Origin: Pseudevernia furfuracea
Taxonomy: Eukaryota > Ascomycota > Lecanoromycetes > Lecanorales > Parmeliaceae
Length of the DNA stretch: 64,000 bases
Direction: 5' to 3'
Assembly: GCA_022315425.1 (NCBI GenBank)
Contig: JAIUPT010000040.1
Span: 806,001 to 870,000 of the forward strand
A program made the position numbers and the translations under genes. The notes below the pieces were generated by a model. It was not told the DNA's origin, did not search any database, and saw only the letters and a program-made list of their open reading frames with translations. Below are positions 1 to 10,830 of the stretch, piece by piece; within the stretch, counting starts at the first letter, position 1; each line of letters begins with the position of its first letter.

Positions 1-333
1 GCGATTGGTAGAGAGGGAAATCAGCCCTACGCTTCTCACGGAGGCGGGTATGAGAATGGATCGCATAGGATAACGATTAGCTCTTAATACCGTGCGCTGA
101 ACCGACGAGAGGCTGTTCCTGACTCTGTTCTCCCTCAAGATCTTGCGTCTCAAGGCTCGTCCAGCGATGCCGTCCTCCAACACCTGCCACTCCGGCTCCA
201 ATGCACTCTCCAGGGGCTTCGAGTCTTTGATCCATCAAGCTGATCGGTAGCTGTGCCAGTCCAAATATATTGTGCATCGTCCAGCAGCCATCATGAAACG
301 TGAAGCGTTGTTCATTAGTACTTGGCTTCACTG
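1..333. other. 3' flank of the first gene, no gene seen
   Basis: This is sequence downstream of the minus-strand Arg/Ser-rich gene. The short open frames here have no recognisable domain and the longest (minus strand, about 77-346) overlaps the end of that gene in another frame. I see no RNA gene or repeat. Confidence 0.5.
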
Positions 334-2376
334 CTAAGTCATCCAATCGTATTCTGCATTGCTCTTGAACTCTGGCTCATGCTCCGACAGGCTACTGTAT
401 AGTCTTTCTCTAGTCATGCGCCGACCCCCATACGTTGTATCCCCCTCCTCGCTGTCTTCGCTTGGATAGGACCGCCGAGGATAAGACCGGCTAGGAGTAT
501 CTAATTCGCTGTGATAATGGCGCCGAGAGGGTCTGCCTCTTGCGTATTGTGCACTTGGTGGTGTGATGGATGCATTCTGAAGCATCTCGACGAGAAGCTC
601 TGAACGAGGAGCTGGGGGCTCAGGAGCTTCAACATAGCGAAAGCTCTTTGGCGATGGCCGAGGGTAGTCGCCATCGTCTAGTCCGGAGGACTCATCTGAC
701 TCGCGAACGCGCTCACGTCTTTCTCCATAAGGTGTCTCAGGTCCAATGGACATGCGTCGTTGACTTGGCTCTCTAGACTCGAGCGCTGGTGAATAGGATC
801 TTCTGTAGGATCTTGTCCCTTCGAAATCAATGTATGAGCTGTGATGACTCGGTGGTTTTCCAACATCGTCAGGGCTTTGAATCACTCGCGCGAGACGAAA
901 GGCTGGACGCGGTGTTGCGTCATGGTCAGACTCGTATGCGTGGGGCCTTGTCTCCGACCGCTGTCTGTAGTGATGGTCGGAGGCCGTCCCGGGAATTGGG
1001 TCAAAGCCTTCCTGAGATTGCGAGCTTGGGCGAGGATGCGATACGAACTGCACTTCAATAAGCTCAACGCCCCGATCTTTTTTTATAGCCTTTGGCGACG
1101 CCCGACGGTGGGGTGTGATTGTCTTCTCGATAAGTACGGCGCTGCCATCATCGGTTGCTGCTCCTTGGGATGAGCAATGGTTGGATGGCGTAGGAGAGTA
1201 AGCTCGTTGCTCTGGTTTCTCGGTATCTGCTGGGCCATCATAACACACTACTCGTCGACGTTTTAGGCTTCTCGGCTTGGAAAGAGATACCGGCTCATCT
1301 GTCTCATCAACAAACCGGACTTGACTCGAGCTTCTTGCTCGGCGACGCGATCGAGGACCGTCCAAGTCTTCGATATAACTCACTCGGCTCACTCTTCCTG
1401 GTCTGGAACGATGTCTTGGCCTTTCCAATTCTTCGACATAACTCACGCGACTCAAGCTCCTAGGCCTAGAGCGATATCGAAGCTGATCCACATCTTCGAT
1501 GTACGACACTCGGCTCACAGTTCGGGGTCTGGGTAGGTACCGTGGTGGATCCAAATCTTCGATATACTGGGTTGCGCTGTCCACGTACTCGGCGCGGCTA
1601 GAGCTCCTCAAGATGGACCGAGTGCGTGGCGGTCTTTCTGGCAGGTCAACAACCTCTGTACGGCGAATAACTCGAACAGGTTCCATAGAAGAGCTTCGTG
1701 TTAGTTCTCTTCCTGGGCGTATCCGATCTCCAGCTTGGTTTGCGATTATGATGCGTACATTCTCCCTGGATGGCGACCTTGCCAGGCTTCGCCTCCTATA
1801 GCCCCTACTATACGAACGATGTCTTCGTGCCGCTTGCCTCGACTCTCCGCTGGTGTTGTAACTGTCGTCTGTTGAGTCTGTGTAATCATGACGCCGATGG
1901 TGGTGGCACCTCCGGCGATGCCTGGGTCTCTCCTCTTCGCTTGAAGTGTGCTTTTCACGACATGTTCCGCAAATCCCCGGTCTGGATGCTGTGCCAGGTA
2001 TCAAAGGGTGTCTGGACTGCCATCTTGCAGAGCGGAATTTGCCGCATGAGGCGCATGTTTGTTGTATGCTTGTAATGGCTCGGCCAGGGGACTGGTCGAC
2101 GTAAAATTTAGGCCGATATCTTGCGGTAGCATAGTCATAGTACACATCACTTCGAGAGCGAGAGAACATGCTTGACTTACGTGGCGCTTCGACAGAGAAC
2201 GCGCGCCGAGAGGAGCCGAAAATCTGTGTAAGGAGTAACGGTGGCCGGCCAGCGTCCACAGGTCGTTTTCGAACGAACGCCGGTCGTGTGTGTCCCGGAA
2301 GTATGCCAACGTAAGTTCTTCCAGGTATCATGTGACGGCCTTCAGGAATGCCATAAGGTGTCGCGCTGGAAAGCAT
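334..2376 (-). CDS. Arg/Ser-rich protein with CxxC...CxxC motif and 21-residue repeats
   Basis: A single uninterrupted frame of 680 residues starts at a true ATG (2376-2374). An ordered N-terminal part of about 100 residues is followed by two cysteine pairs (C108/C111 and C136/C139, CASCG and CGTC) that could bind one zinc ion. The rest is highly charged and probably disordered: an Arg/His/Ser stretch, five 21-residue repeats (residues 271-375), then an Arg/Ser/Pro-rich tail ending in YDWMT. The composition resembles SR/RS-type or chromatin-associated proteins, but no catalytic domain is visible and I do not recognise the family. It is transcribed away from the phospholipase C gene, with which it shares a 1.35-kb intergenic region. 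No intron is needed to keep the frame open. That it is a real gene is well supported by length and repeat structure; function is unknown. Confidence 0.8.
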   Translation of the reverse strand: MLSSATPYGIPEGRHMIPGRTYVGILPGHTRPAFVRKRPVDAGRPPLLLTQIFGSSRRAFSVEAPRKSSMFSRSRSDVYYDYATARYRPKFYVDQSPGRAITSIQQTCASCGKFRSARWQSRHPLIPGTASRPGICGTCREKHTSSEEERPRHRRRCHHHRRHDYTDSTDDSYNTSGESRQAARRHRSYSRGYRRRSLARSPSRENVRIIIANQAGDRIRPGRELTRSSSMEPVRVIRRTEVVDLPERPPRTRSILRSSSRAEYVDSATQYIEDLDPPRYLPRPRTVSRVSYIEDVDQLRYRSRPRSLSRVSYVEELERPRHRSRPGRVSRVSYIEDLDGPRSRRRARSSSQVRFVDETDEPVSLSKPRSLKRRRVVCYDGPADTEKPEQRAYSPTPSNHCSSQGAATDDGSAVLIEKTITPHRRASPKAIKKDRGVELIEVQFVSHPRPSSQSQEGFDPIPGTASDHHYRQRSETRPHAYESDHDATPRPAFRLARVIQSPDDVGKPPSHHSSYIDFEGTRSYRRSYSPALESREPSQRRMSIGPETPYGERRERVRESDESSGLDDGDYPRPSPKSFRYVEAPEPPAPRSELLVEMLQNASITPPSAQYARGRPSRRHYHSELDTPSRSYPRRSYPSEDSEEGDTTYGGRRMTRERLYSSLSEHEPEFKSNAEYDWMT
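1252..1566 (-). repeat. Five tandem 63-bp coding repeats (21 residues each)
   Basis: Within the Arg/Ser-rich protein, residues 271-375 consist of five consecutive 21-residue units. Each opens with an aromatic-acidic motif such as YIEDLD, YVEELE or FVDETD, continues with an Arg/Pro-rich half and ends in SRVS or a relic of it. The first three units are most alike and the last two are degenerate. Confidence 0.85.
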
Positions 2377-3725
2377 GAGAGATCAGCCTGTGCGATTACG
2401 GCGTCAAGGACGGAGTAACAGATCAGACCTCAATGCGACCGGCGCATCCATGCTGTATGAGAGGTTGCTATTGCGCCAAGGCGAGACATTATGGGTGATC
2501 GAGTGCAGGAGCGTGGCAAAGAGTGGAAGAGGAAGCTGAATCAAGGGAATCGAAGAGCAAGGAGGAAATAATGGAGGGAATAATAGAGGAAAGGAAGGAT
2601 AATTGGTGATCGCTTTTGCGGTCCGTTAGAGCAACTAGATGTGGATATCAAGGTGCTGTAAGAAGAGGGGATGAAAGTGTTGATAAATATTGACAAAGCT
2701 TCCATGTGCTGAAAAGGAGCCAGCAAGAGCACATTGAAAAATTGGTAAAGAACTACTTTCCCGCACGATTGGCACAAGAAGTGCACCTTCCCAAAGAGTC
2801 CTTGATAGAAGGGAGCCATAACAAAGCGAGAGGATAGGAGGTGTGGGCCTGATAATGAAGAGATCTATATCAAATGGCCGGTTGGAGGCAGGTAAGACAT
2901 TTACTCAGACTGTCAGATAAACCAGCGACGATTCTCCCCCCATGAGTTTATCCGCGCTGGGATGCTCGTGATTGATAGGATGAGCCTGATGGAGTCAAGA
3001 GGAAGTTGCAAAGCGCGAGAGAGCCGGTCAATGTTGAGCGGACCATGGCCGGAAAGAGGGTGATAGGTCAACATGTCAACATGTCAGTAGCTTTGTCCGC
3101 ATAGTCCATCTTGTTCCATTTGCAGGTACTCTAATATCATCTATGGCCCGATTGACTGAGATTCACGACCGAGAGATCTCTTTTCTCTTTTTTCATAGAG
3201 ATAGTAGACATAGTAATGGCCTCTAAGGCTTCAAAGTAAGGTACGGAGGAGGGAGGCAGAGGTTCCTTTCCGCTCTTTAAGTACTCTCTACTCTAGTGGG
3301 GCCTTTCGCTTGTCTTAATTACTTACTGCCCACCTGCCCTTGTACGCTACCCACTCCTCCTGCTGACCATCACTTTAAAGAGGGCAGCAGCCTGGTATGC
3401 CATCATTAGTTGGCATTCAGCCCCGCCAAGCAGAAAAGTGATACGGAATACGAGTACTCTCTAGAGTGTGCGCTCGACCTACCTACCTTACCTCTTCCTC
3501 TCCACCCACTTATGAGAAAACTCTTTAACTACAACAACATTCTATGCTCACTCGGCCTAGACTTTGCTCATATTCCACGACGCTTGCGCTCGTGTTGACC
3601 GTGTTCCTCCTCAGTTCGTGCTGACTGCGCCGCTACCCAAAGGCTTCTGGGGGCGGACAGCCCAAATATATGCTGAACCTGTCGATACAAATCCTGAAAC
3701 TCCTACCAATTCTCCACTCCTCATA
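2377..3725. other. Divergent intergenic region between the SR-rich gene and PLC
   Basis: This region lies between two genes transcribed away from each other and should hold both promoters. It has CT-rich stretches toward the PLC side, around 3290-3560. An open frame joined to PLC starts at about 3564 but with TTG, so the first in-frame ATG is at 3726. I see no other gene here. Confidence 0.5.
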
Positions 3726-6124
3726 ATGCCAGCTCCTATGCCAGTCCCAAAGACTGACTCCGAAGAGCCCTTCGCTCTCCAAAGCCTCTCCCCAACCATG
3801 CTCAGTTATTTGGAGACAATCTCGTCTGGCAAACGGCAACTATCTCCTTCACAACTCGCAGAGCTTGAGAGACCTCTGCACGACAACAAATTCTTGAAGT
3901 ACATGAGCTCGTCTGATTCCAATGCTTCAGACCCCACGCCGCCAATTGATCTCAGCCACCCAATCTCCAATTATTTTATCAACAGCAGCCACAACACATA
4001 CTTGACGGGGAACCAGCTTTACAGCCAATCAAGTACGGATGCATACAAGAATGTACGTCTCGCTCTCTTGCGATAGAAAGCAAAGCCTTGCGTTTCAGTT
4101 GCATGGAGCCCACGTTCAGGCATACGAGATCTGACGAGAGTAAACATATAAGGTCCTCGTGCGTGGATGCAGATGCATCGAGATTGATGTTTGGGACGGC
4201 GAACCCAAGTCCTCCTCCGACGAGGGCGAGAGAATATCCAGCAAAGAAAAGAGGGACAGATTCAGACCACACGTATCTGAAGCCCTCACCAGTCACGGAC
4301 CCTTCAAGCATTTTCACAGAGAGAAAAGCTCTACCGCTTCTAGAGCTCCTGAGATAGAGGGTCCAGGTGAGCCCCTGGACATGCCTGCACCCTGGACCTC
4401 CTCTTCTACGGCCACACGGGCCGAACCAAGGGTTCTCCATGGGCACACTCTTACGAAAGAGGTGCCTTTTCGAGATGTCTGCCAGGCCATACGAGAGGCG
4501 GCGTTCTTGAAAAGGTATAATTGCCAGTGTGAGACGAAGTCTAAATGCTGATTACTACAATAGTGATCTCCCGGTCATTGTCAGCCTCGAGGTCCACGCT
4601 GGCGCAGAGCAGCAGGAGATAATGGTTGAAATCATGAAATCTGTCTGGAAGGGCTTTCTAATCCCGCTACCAATACCTGATTGTACAACACTTCCTAGCC
4701 CAGACTCACTCCGCCGCAAGATTCTTGTCAAAGTGAAATACACCGACCCCAAGAAAGCAGCAGCAAAGCTTCAACCCGGAAAACACGTGTTCTCCTCTGA
4801 ACCCCGCCCCAAATCAAAGGGTGGATCATCATCCTCCGCGTCGGAAAACGAAGAGCTCTACACCGCCGACGATCTCCCGAAAAAGAAGAAAAAATCCTCT
4901 ATCGTGCCATCCTTGTCTGCCCTGGGCATCTATACACGAGCATACCACTTCAAGTCATTGACCGCTCCCGAAGCCACGCTGCCTACCCACGTGTTCTCGC
5001 TTTCAGAAAAGAAGCTTATGGAGGTCCACGCCTCGTCTGGTCCTACACTCTTCTCACACAATCGGAATTACCTGATGCGGGCCTTTCCCTCCGGCATGCG
5101 CATCAGAAGCGACAATTTGGACCCTTCTGTCTTTTGGCGGAAGGGCGTACAGATGGTGGCACTCAATTGGCAACGATGGGATGAAGGCATGATGCTTAAT
5201 GAGGGCATGTTCAGCGGTAGTAGCGGCTACGTCCTCAAGCCTTACGGTTACCTTGGCAAGCCGACGTCGTCAGCAATTCCAAGAATAGCTAGAGAATCCC
5301 AAGCGGAGGCTATCATGCACAGAACTCTCACGCTTACCATCGAGATATTCGCTGCTCAGAGTATTCCACTCCCGCTTGGCGATACCAGACTATCCGGTTT
5401 CCACCCCTACGTCAAATGTGAGCTCCACGTCGAGAAGCCAGCAGAGCGCACTGGCGAGCCCATCGAATGCGGTGGCAAGGCTAAAGAGGGAGAGTACAAA
5501 TGGAGAAGCAGAACGATGAAAGGTACGGAGGTGGACTTCGGGGTTGAGAAGGTCGAGTTCAAGGAGATACCGGGTGTGGTCGAGGAATTGAGTTTTCTCA
5601 GGTATTTGCGCTTTTCCTCCTTGCGTACCTTTTGTTTTTCTTGTTCATGTTGGTTGTTCCAGTTGGGCATTGACAATCAGCGAAAAGCTGGGGTGAGGAG
5701 GTTTCGGTGTGAAGAATTGAACTAGGCCACATCATGAATTCATGATTTTGGGTCTCGACACCATTGGTGCCATAGTGACGCTGTTCTTGCGTCAACGCTA
5801 TCTCTCGTCACTTGTCATTTTGTTCTGCCTGCGTCGGTGCACCAGTTGCGCGCCGAGGTGGGGTCTACAGTATTGCAAAAGTAATAGCTAATTGATCCAT
5901 CGACGCTATTCAAAACTCAATCTTTCAGGCTTCGGAAGCTAATTCGATCGATCTACAGATTTAAGATACAAGATGACGAGATTGGCAAAGATGACCTTGC
6001 TGCATGGGCTTGCATCAGGCTCGATCGTTTAAAGGATGGCTATCGCTTTGTGCATCTTCTTGATGGTGCTGGCTTCGAGAGTAAAGGTGTGCTTTTGGTG
6101 GGTATTCGGAAGACCTTGAACTGA
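3726..6124 (+). CDS. Phosphoinositide-specific phospholipase C, short delta-like form
   Basis: Exons 3726-4052, 4153-4514, 4564-5601 and 5959-6124 give 630 residues. Introns start GTACGT, GTATAA and GTATTT and all end in AG. The X domain holds the first catalytic His in NSSHNTYL (about residue 89), the metal-binding acidic cluster in RCIEIDVWDG and the second His in VLHGHTLT. After a low-complexity Ser/Lys linker comes the Y domain, with FPSGMRIRSDN and NWQRWDEGM, then a C2 domain completed by exon 4 (RFKIQDDEIGKDDLAAW). The enzyme hydrolyses PtdIns(4,5)P2 to inositol trisphosphate and diacylglycerol. I see no PH domain, and the N-terminus is too short for a full EF-hand set, so this is a short PLC. 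The last intron (357 nt) is long for this genome. The family call is very secure; the start and the long intron are less so. Confidence 0.93.
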
Positions 6125-7799
6125 CCCAATCCATTATGAAGTCAGCTTTCCAAGGGGGAAACACAACCTGGCTTTCTCGGCTATCCAAGGCCGGCGGGAT
6201 TAGACTTCGCTTGAAGGGATTCGGCTTCGATGGAGGGGATGCCTTGGCGTGCATAGCCGTGAAGATTGCTAGCCACGAGGAGCACAGCTGGCCAGCGGAG
6301 GTCTCGGTAAGAAGCTGTTGGGACTTGAGAGGCTTTCTGGGTATCTCGGAATCTATGTAAGCGAGCAGAGAAAGTATGCTACCGAGAGCCAGCTAGAGAC
6401 TTCCTGAATCCAGAAAGCAAGAACGAGGACTCTCATGCTTAAGCAGTAGCATATGTTTGGGGTTCTATCATATTCACAAACTTCACTGAAAGCCTCTGAT
6501 ACATCCAAAAGATGACATCTTTTTCAAAATTCCGTTGTTTGACGACAAATTGCATGCCAACACCCATACTCGCCAGAAAACCCCGGCAGAAGAAGTAGTA
6601 GCGGTGAGATCGTCCGTCATTTGTGACCTACGGACCGGAATGACGGGCTCCTGCCCTGCATTATTAGTTGCTTTTTACCCTGCATGCCACCAATGCCTCC
6701 CCCTTCTTCAAGCGGCCTTCAACTTCCTGTGATGCATCGCACCACTTGAGGTGAGTAGTCGGACAGGCCCCATCAAATCTCCCAGACATCTTTCGGCGGT
6801 CAGCGGTGGCATGGATGGGCAGAATCTGCACCACAGGGTCAGAATTTCCGAAGTTCAAAAGATGTCAACCGCAAGGCAGGGGGTGAGTAGAAAGGACTGA
6901 GGCGGACATAAGCAGTCGCTGAATGGCAAACTATCTCCTGATATCTACCAACATGCTCATTGCCGGACTAAGCGCCTCCCAATCGATGATTCTGGCGACA
7001 ATTGCCGAGCCTTGGCTCACTAATATCAAGCCTATCAATCGTGTTACACATCATCACAGAGAGCGGGCTGTGTTGTATGGTGCTGCTCAATCCTTCATGC
7101 CTGCATTGCAAGCCTTTGGAGGCGAAGGTTGTCAAACAGAAGCGCGAGCAGAGGTCTAGGCTCTTCGGTGAACATCACTTTATAAGAAACACCTGAGTGT
7201 ATTGAATAGAACCTGGTCTTGCTTGTAGAGCTAGCAGGATACTCGGAGTTTGCTGAGCGCTTAGCAATCCCGATCCCTGTCTGGACACTTCTGCCTATGT
7301 CAATTCGCCTAAGCTCGTATCTCTTGATCAAGCTGGTGTGAATGACCTAGCTAGCGGCGCTGGTTGGAGCCTTTCCACTACTAGTGCTGCTGGTATCCGA
7401 GCGTTACTTGACCGCAGGACCGTCTCGGCGTCCCTCAGACTTCCAAGATTGTTTCCTTTTGTTGAAGATGGCCAGAGAGCATATGCGGACCCTTGTCTCG
7501 GTGTTAACTTTCGGGACTATCAATCGGTGTAGAAGGGGTCCTAGTCAGACCTGGGACCGGGGACCTCGCCCTGTGAAAATGAGACTTCGCGGTGAGGAGG
7601 TGCATGAAATCGAATCGCGGAGATGGTCGGGCCATGCGGAAGAGAGCTTCAAAGCTCATCGAGAGGTCTTCTAATTGTCTATATAGTCAGCATCTCATCC
7701 TCCGTCTTCAGAGGATCAAAGCTCTCAGACCCACCATCCTTCCATACCACAAATCCACACTGCAAACCATCATTTCACCCATCACAAAGCTCTTTCACG
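6125..7799. other. Intergenic, no supported gene
   Basis: About 1.7 kb between PLC and the small zinc-ribbon gene. Only short frames without domains occur, on both strands. A CT/CA-rich stretch at about 7690-7795 looks like the leader of the downstream gene. Confidence 0.5.
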
Positions 7800-8132
7800 A
7801 TGTCTTTCGCCGACAACCACGAAGATGTCGAGACCACCGAGCCTTTCGCGACGCCTCGGATCCCCGAGCATGACGACTTCGAGGACACCCAATCTTTCGA
7901 GGGGCCTATCACGGACCCCGATATCCCGACCTTGGCCGTCCGCGCAGGCTTGGGTGATCCGCGTGGCCGCATGCCTGTAAGTCTCTCACAACTAGTCTAC
8001 GGATCCCTTTTTGTTAGCTAATAGGTACCATTCAAGATGCCGGGTGTGAAGTGCCCACGTTGTGCCGAGAAGGGCATCGAGCAGTGGGTGCTTCCTGGCA
8101 AGCATTGCCCTCGTTGCAAGCAGCCCTGCTAG
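7800..8132 (+). CDS. 94-residue protein with C-terminal zinc ribbon
   Basis: Two exons (7800-7976 and 8025-8132) are joined by a 48-nt intron that begins GTAAGT and ends ATAG. The joint keeps frame in phase 0. The N-terminal 50 residues are acidic and probably disordered (Asp/Glu/Thr/Pro-rich). The C-terminus has KCPRCAEKG and, 15 residues on, HCPRCKQPC, followed directly by the stop. Two CPRC knuckles at this spacing form a plausible single zinc ribbon. The ATG follows a CT-rich leader that ends TTTCACG. A second possible intron (GTGAGG... to ...CACAG, about 8141-8192) would lie in the 3' UTR. The family is not one I can name. The paired knuckles and a clean intron argue that this is a real gene. 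Confidence 0.75.
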
Positions 8133-10830
8133 GTTGTTAAAGGTGAGGGGTTCTTCGCCATTGAAATGAAGCACGGCTAACACCTGACACAGCGAAAGGC
8201 AACGGGAACCGGGCATTGACCGTCAATTTTCTGCAATGTCTGGAGGGATATCCTGTGATGGAGGAACCTTAGATGTGTCTGTCTGTTTTTGCCCTGCGAT
8301 AAATATGTTGAACTGTTGTGAGGCGAGAGAACTGGAGGTTTCATTCTTGCTTTTTTAGTTGAGTACTTTGAGATTGTTAAGAGAGGAGAATAGATGAGAC
8401 AGCTTAGAGCATAGACGAGATTGAAGAGTATCAAATTAAGCGACTTCTTCAATCACAGAGACTCCTCAGACAGACTCCTCAGACAGACTCCAAACCACGC
8501 GCTGGAGAGGAGGGAACTCCAGCGCAACATCAACTCCATTGTCCAACGAAAACCACTCTTGGACATGGATCAGCCTAGTAAGGTAGGCAACAAAGGACTC
8601 ATCTTGTGGCTTTCAGGCAAACCTGCGACTTTGTTCGCCTAGGACCCAAACCTTAATTGCGGCGAATTGCATGGATGGAGCCATGGGATCTTTGAAAATT
8701 GGGTGTCCAAATTATCATTGCGGAGAGTAGAGCAGGAGTCGCCTGTCCACACAATAATTGAATAGCTCTAGCAGTCGATTGTTTCATCATGCTCAATGAT
8801 GTATGTTTGAGTCATGTTCAGTGCTGGCGGCACACAGCAGTGCGGGCTATATCGAGCAGTAGCTCAAAGGTCAATTCCCTACTCTAATGGATACATGTTG
8901 AGAGATTGACTGCCACCACTGCCATAGGGCATAGGGAGATAGTGACACAGCCACGGGCTTGGCGCGATTCCGCCGGTGAGCTTGCTAGCGCCAAAACTGC
9001 GCAAGGCAATTAAGGGGGGGGGAGAAAAAGAAAAGGAAGAAAAAGAAATCCGAAAATCTGCCTCACCTTTGCAACTATGATTTCTTCAGCTGCTTTGAGA
9101 CACCGTGTGGTCACATGTTCAAGCTGTGCTATCTTTGATTCTCTCAAAAATCCCGCAGCCCTAAATTTGGCGGATGCTGAAAGCCATTAGCCAACGATTC
9201 ATGGTTACCTGCGCGAAAGGATATTATTGCTCAATGCTACATCGACTTGCATTAGATGATAATAATAATAATAATTCGTTACTTCTGCATGAACGGACAT
9301 GACCGCAAGTTTGACAAGAGACTGATGAATCTCTCTTTCGAGCGTTCGGGGCACGCGAATGCTACCTTGGGAGAAGTGGTTTGAGAGTTCATACCGACAT
9401 ACGGACACTACTTTACTTTCTAATGGGCGCTTAAATGTCGGACCGGACTGGTACATCGTACCGGTAGCGAGATGCATCAAATGGAACCATACACAATGAC
9501 TAGTTTTTCGGTACTCGTTGATTATACGAAGGCTTGATAGCGAGCGGTGGCTTGCAACATGCCACATGGATCACCATCGATCAACACTGAGAAAGTCTGC
9601 GAATGAGTCCCACCCTCTGTCGCGCTAAAATCTTGTCATAGGCAAAACCGGGCGTCGCCCTATCTCGAGGCGCAGGACGCGCTATACTCAACGTAGTAGT
9701 TAAGAGCCTCACTAAGCCTTAGACGCTCGAATCATGCCCGTTCCACGCAGTCCTGCCACTCCTGCATGCTCTCGGGAAAAAGGGAAGGAAGGACTAGCAA
9801 TATCAAGCTTGCAGCAAGGCAGGACTGCCAGAACTGCCAAACTTGTACAACTTCCTATAGCGGATTTAAAACGACAGAAACGAGCAGCGAGCTGAGTTTT
9901 TAGTTCGTTTTCGCCTGCCCCGTGTGATCTTACTGGACCTGCTGGGTATTCCGAATTGTATGCATGCACAAACGGCGCAATCGAGATGCAACATATGACA
10001 TATCGTCAGCCTCAGCTGATGGAGCAGCACCCTTCAGTGGCTTCCCCAATACTGCCCCACCGCAGGCACCCAGCACAACAAGGCGGCTGGTGCCGTATGG
10101 TGTGGGGTTATTCGCTACTCATCTTCACGGCCGGCCGTTCCTGCAGTCATCTTCCCCCCCCCCCCCTACCTTCACTAAATTAAGTCTCGAGTCTAGCTTT
10201 CAGGAGTTAATGTTTCGATGATCATGCCTTCTTCTTCTGCGCCCCGGATCAGGCAGAGTCAACGCTCGAGCATATCCTTGCTGCAGAATCTGGGTTGCAT
10301 CTGCCATTGTAGTTCTTGCTCCTCCTATCATTAGCTTTGAAAACGAATCTACACGCTTTGCAGGGGTTTTTAGAACCACCCACACCATCGCTGGGAAGCA
10401 GTTCACCGGAATCGCGGTGCGGCTCTTCGGATGGGAAGCGATTTAGTTCGCATTATTGTGGAGGCACAAGTTTGACACAAGCCCCTATAAGTCCTGCATG
10501 TGCTCCATATTTCCCAAACTTTACTTGTATGCCCAACGCAAAGCCTTCTTCGAACGCTTCGCCTCAATTTTGTCCTTGGAACCAATTACACCCCTATTCT
10601 CTCTGTGTTTGTCGTTACCTGTTAAACGTCCACTGTTGATAAAACAGGCTGGTCTCACTTGCCGCCTGCCTTGACCCTCGGCAGTCTATTAACTCTGACT
10701 CACCAATTTTCCTACCATCCGACCTTTCGTTAGACTTTCGAATTCCTGGCCATCTTTCTTTGAAAGAAATTTATCATCCCCTCTGAAGGAGACCAGGACT
10801 CCCTCCTTCAACATCTTCTTTCATTGCTGC
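8133..10830. other. Intergenic, no supported gene
   Basis: About 2.7 kb. It includes a run of ATA/ATT triplets near 9258-9275, short homopolymers near 9014-9022 and 10156-10166, and CT-rich sequence before the next gene. A 120-residue minus-strand frame (9205-9567) contains that triplet run and has no recognisable domain. I found no RNA gene. Confidence 0.45.

Noticed and set aside
9205..9567. 120-residue minus-strand frame
   Set aside because: It includes a Tyr run from an ATA/ATT repeat and has no domain; likely chance.
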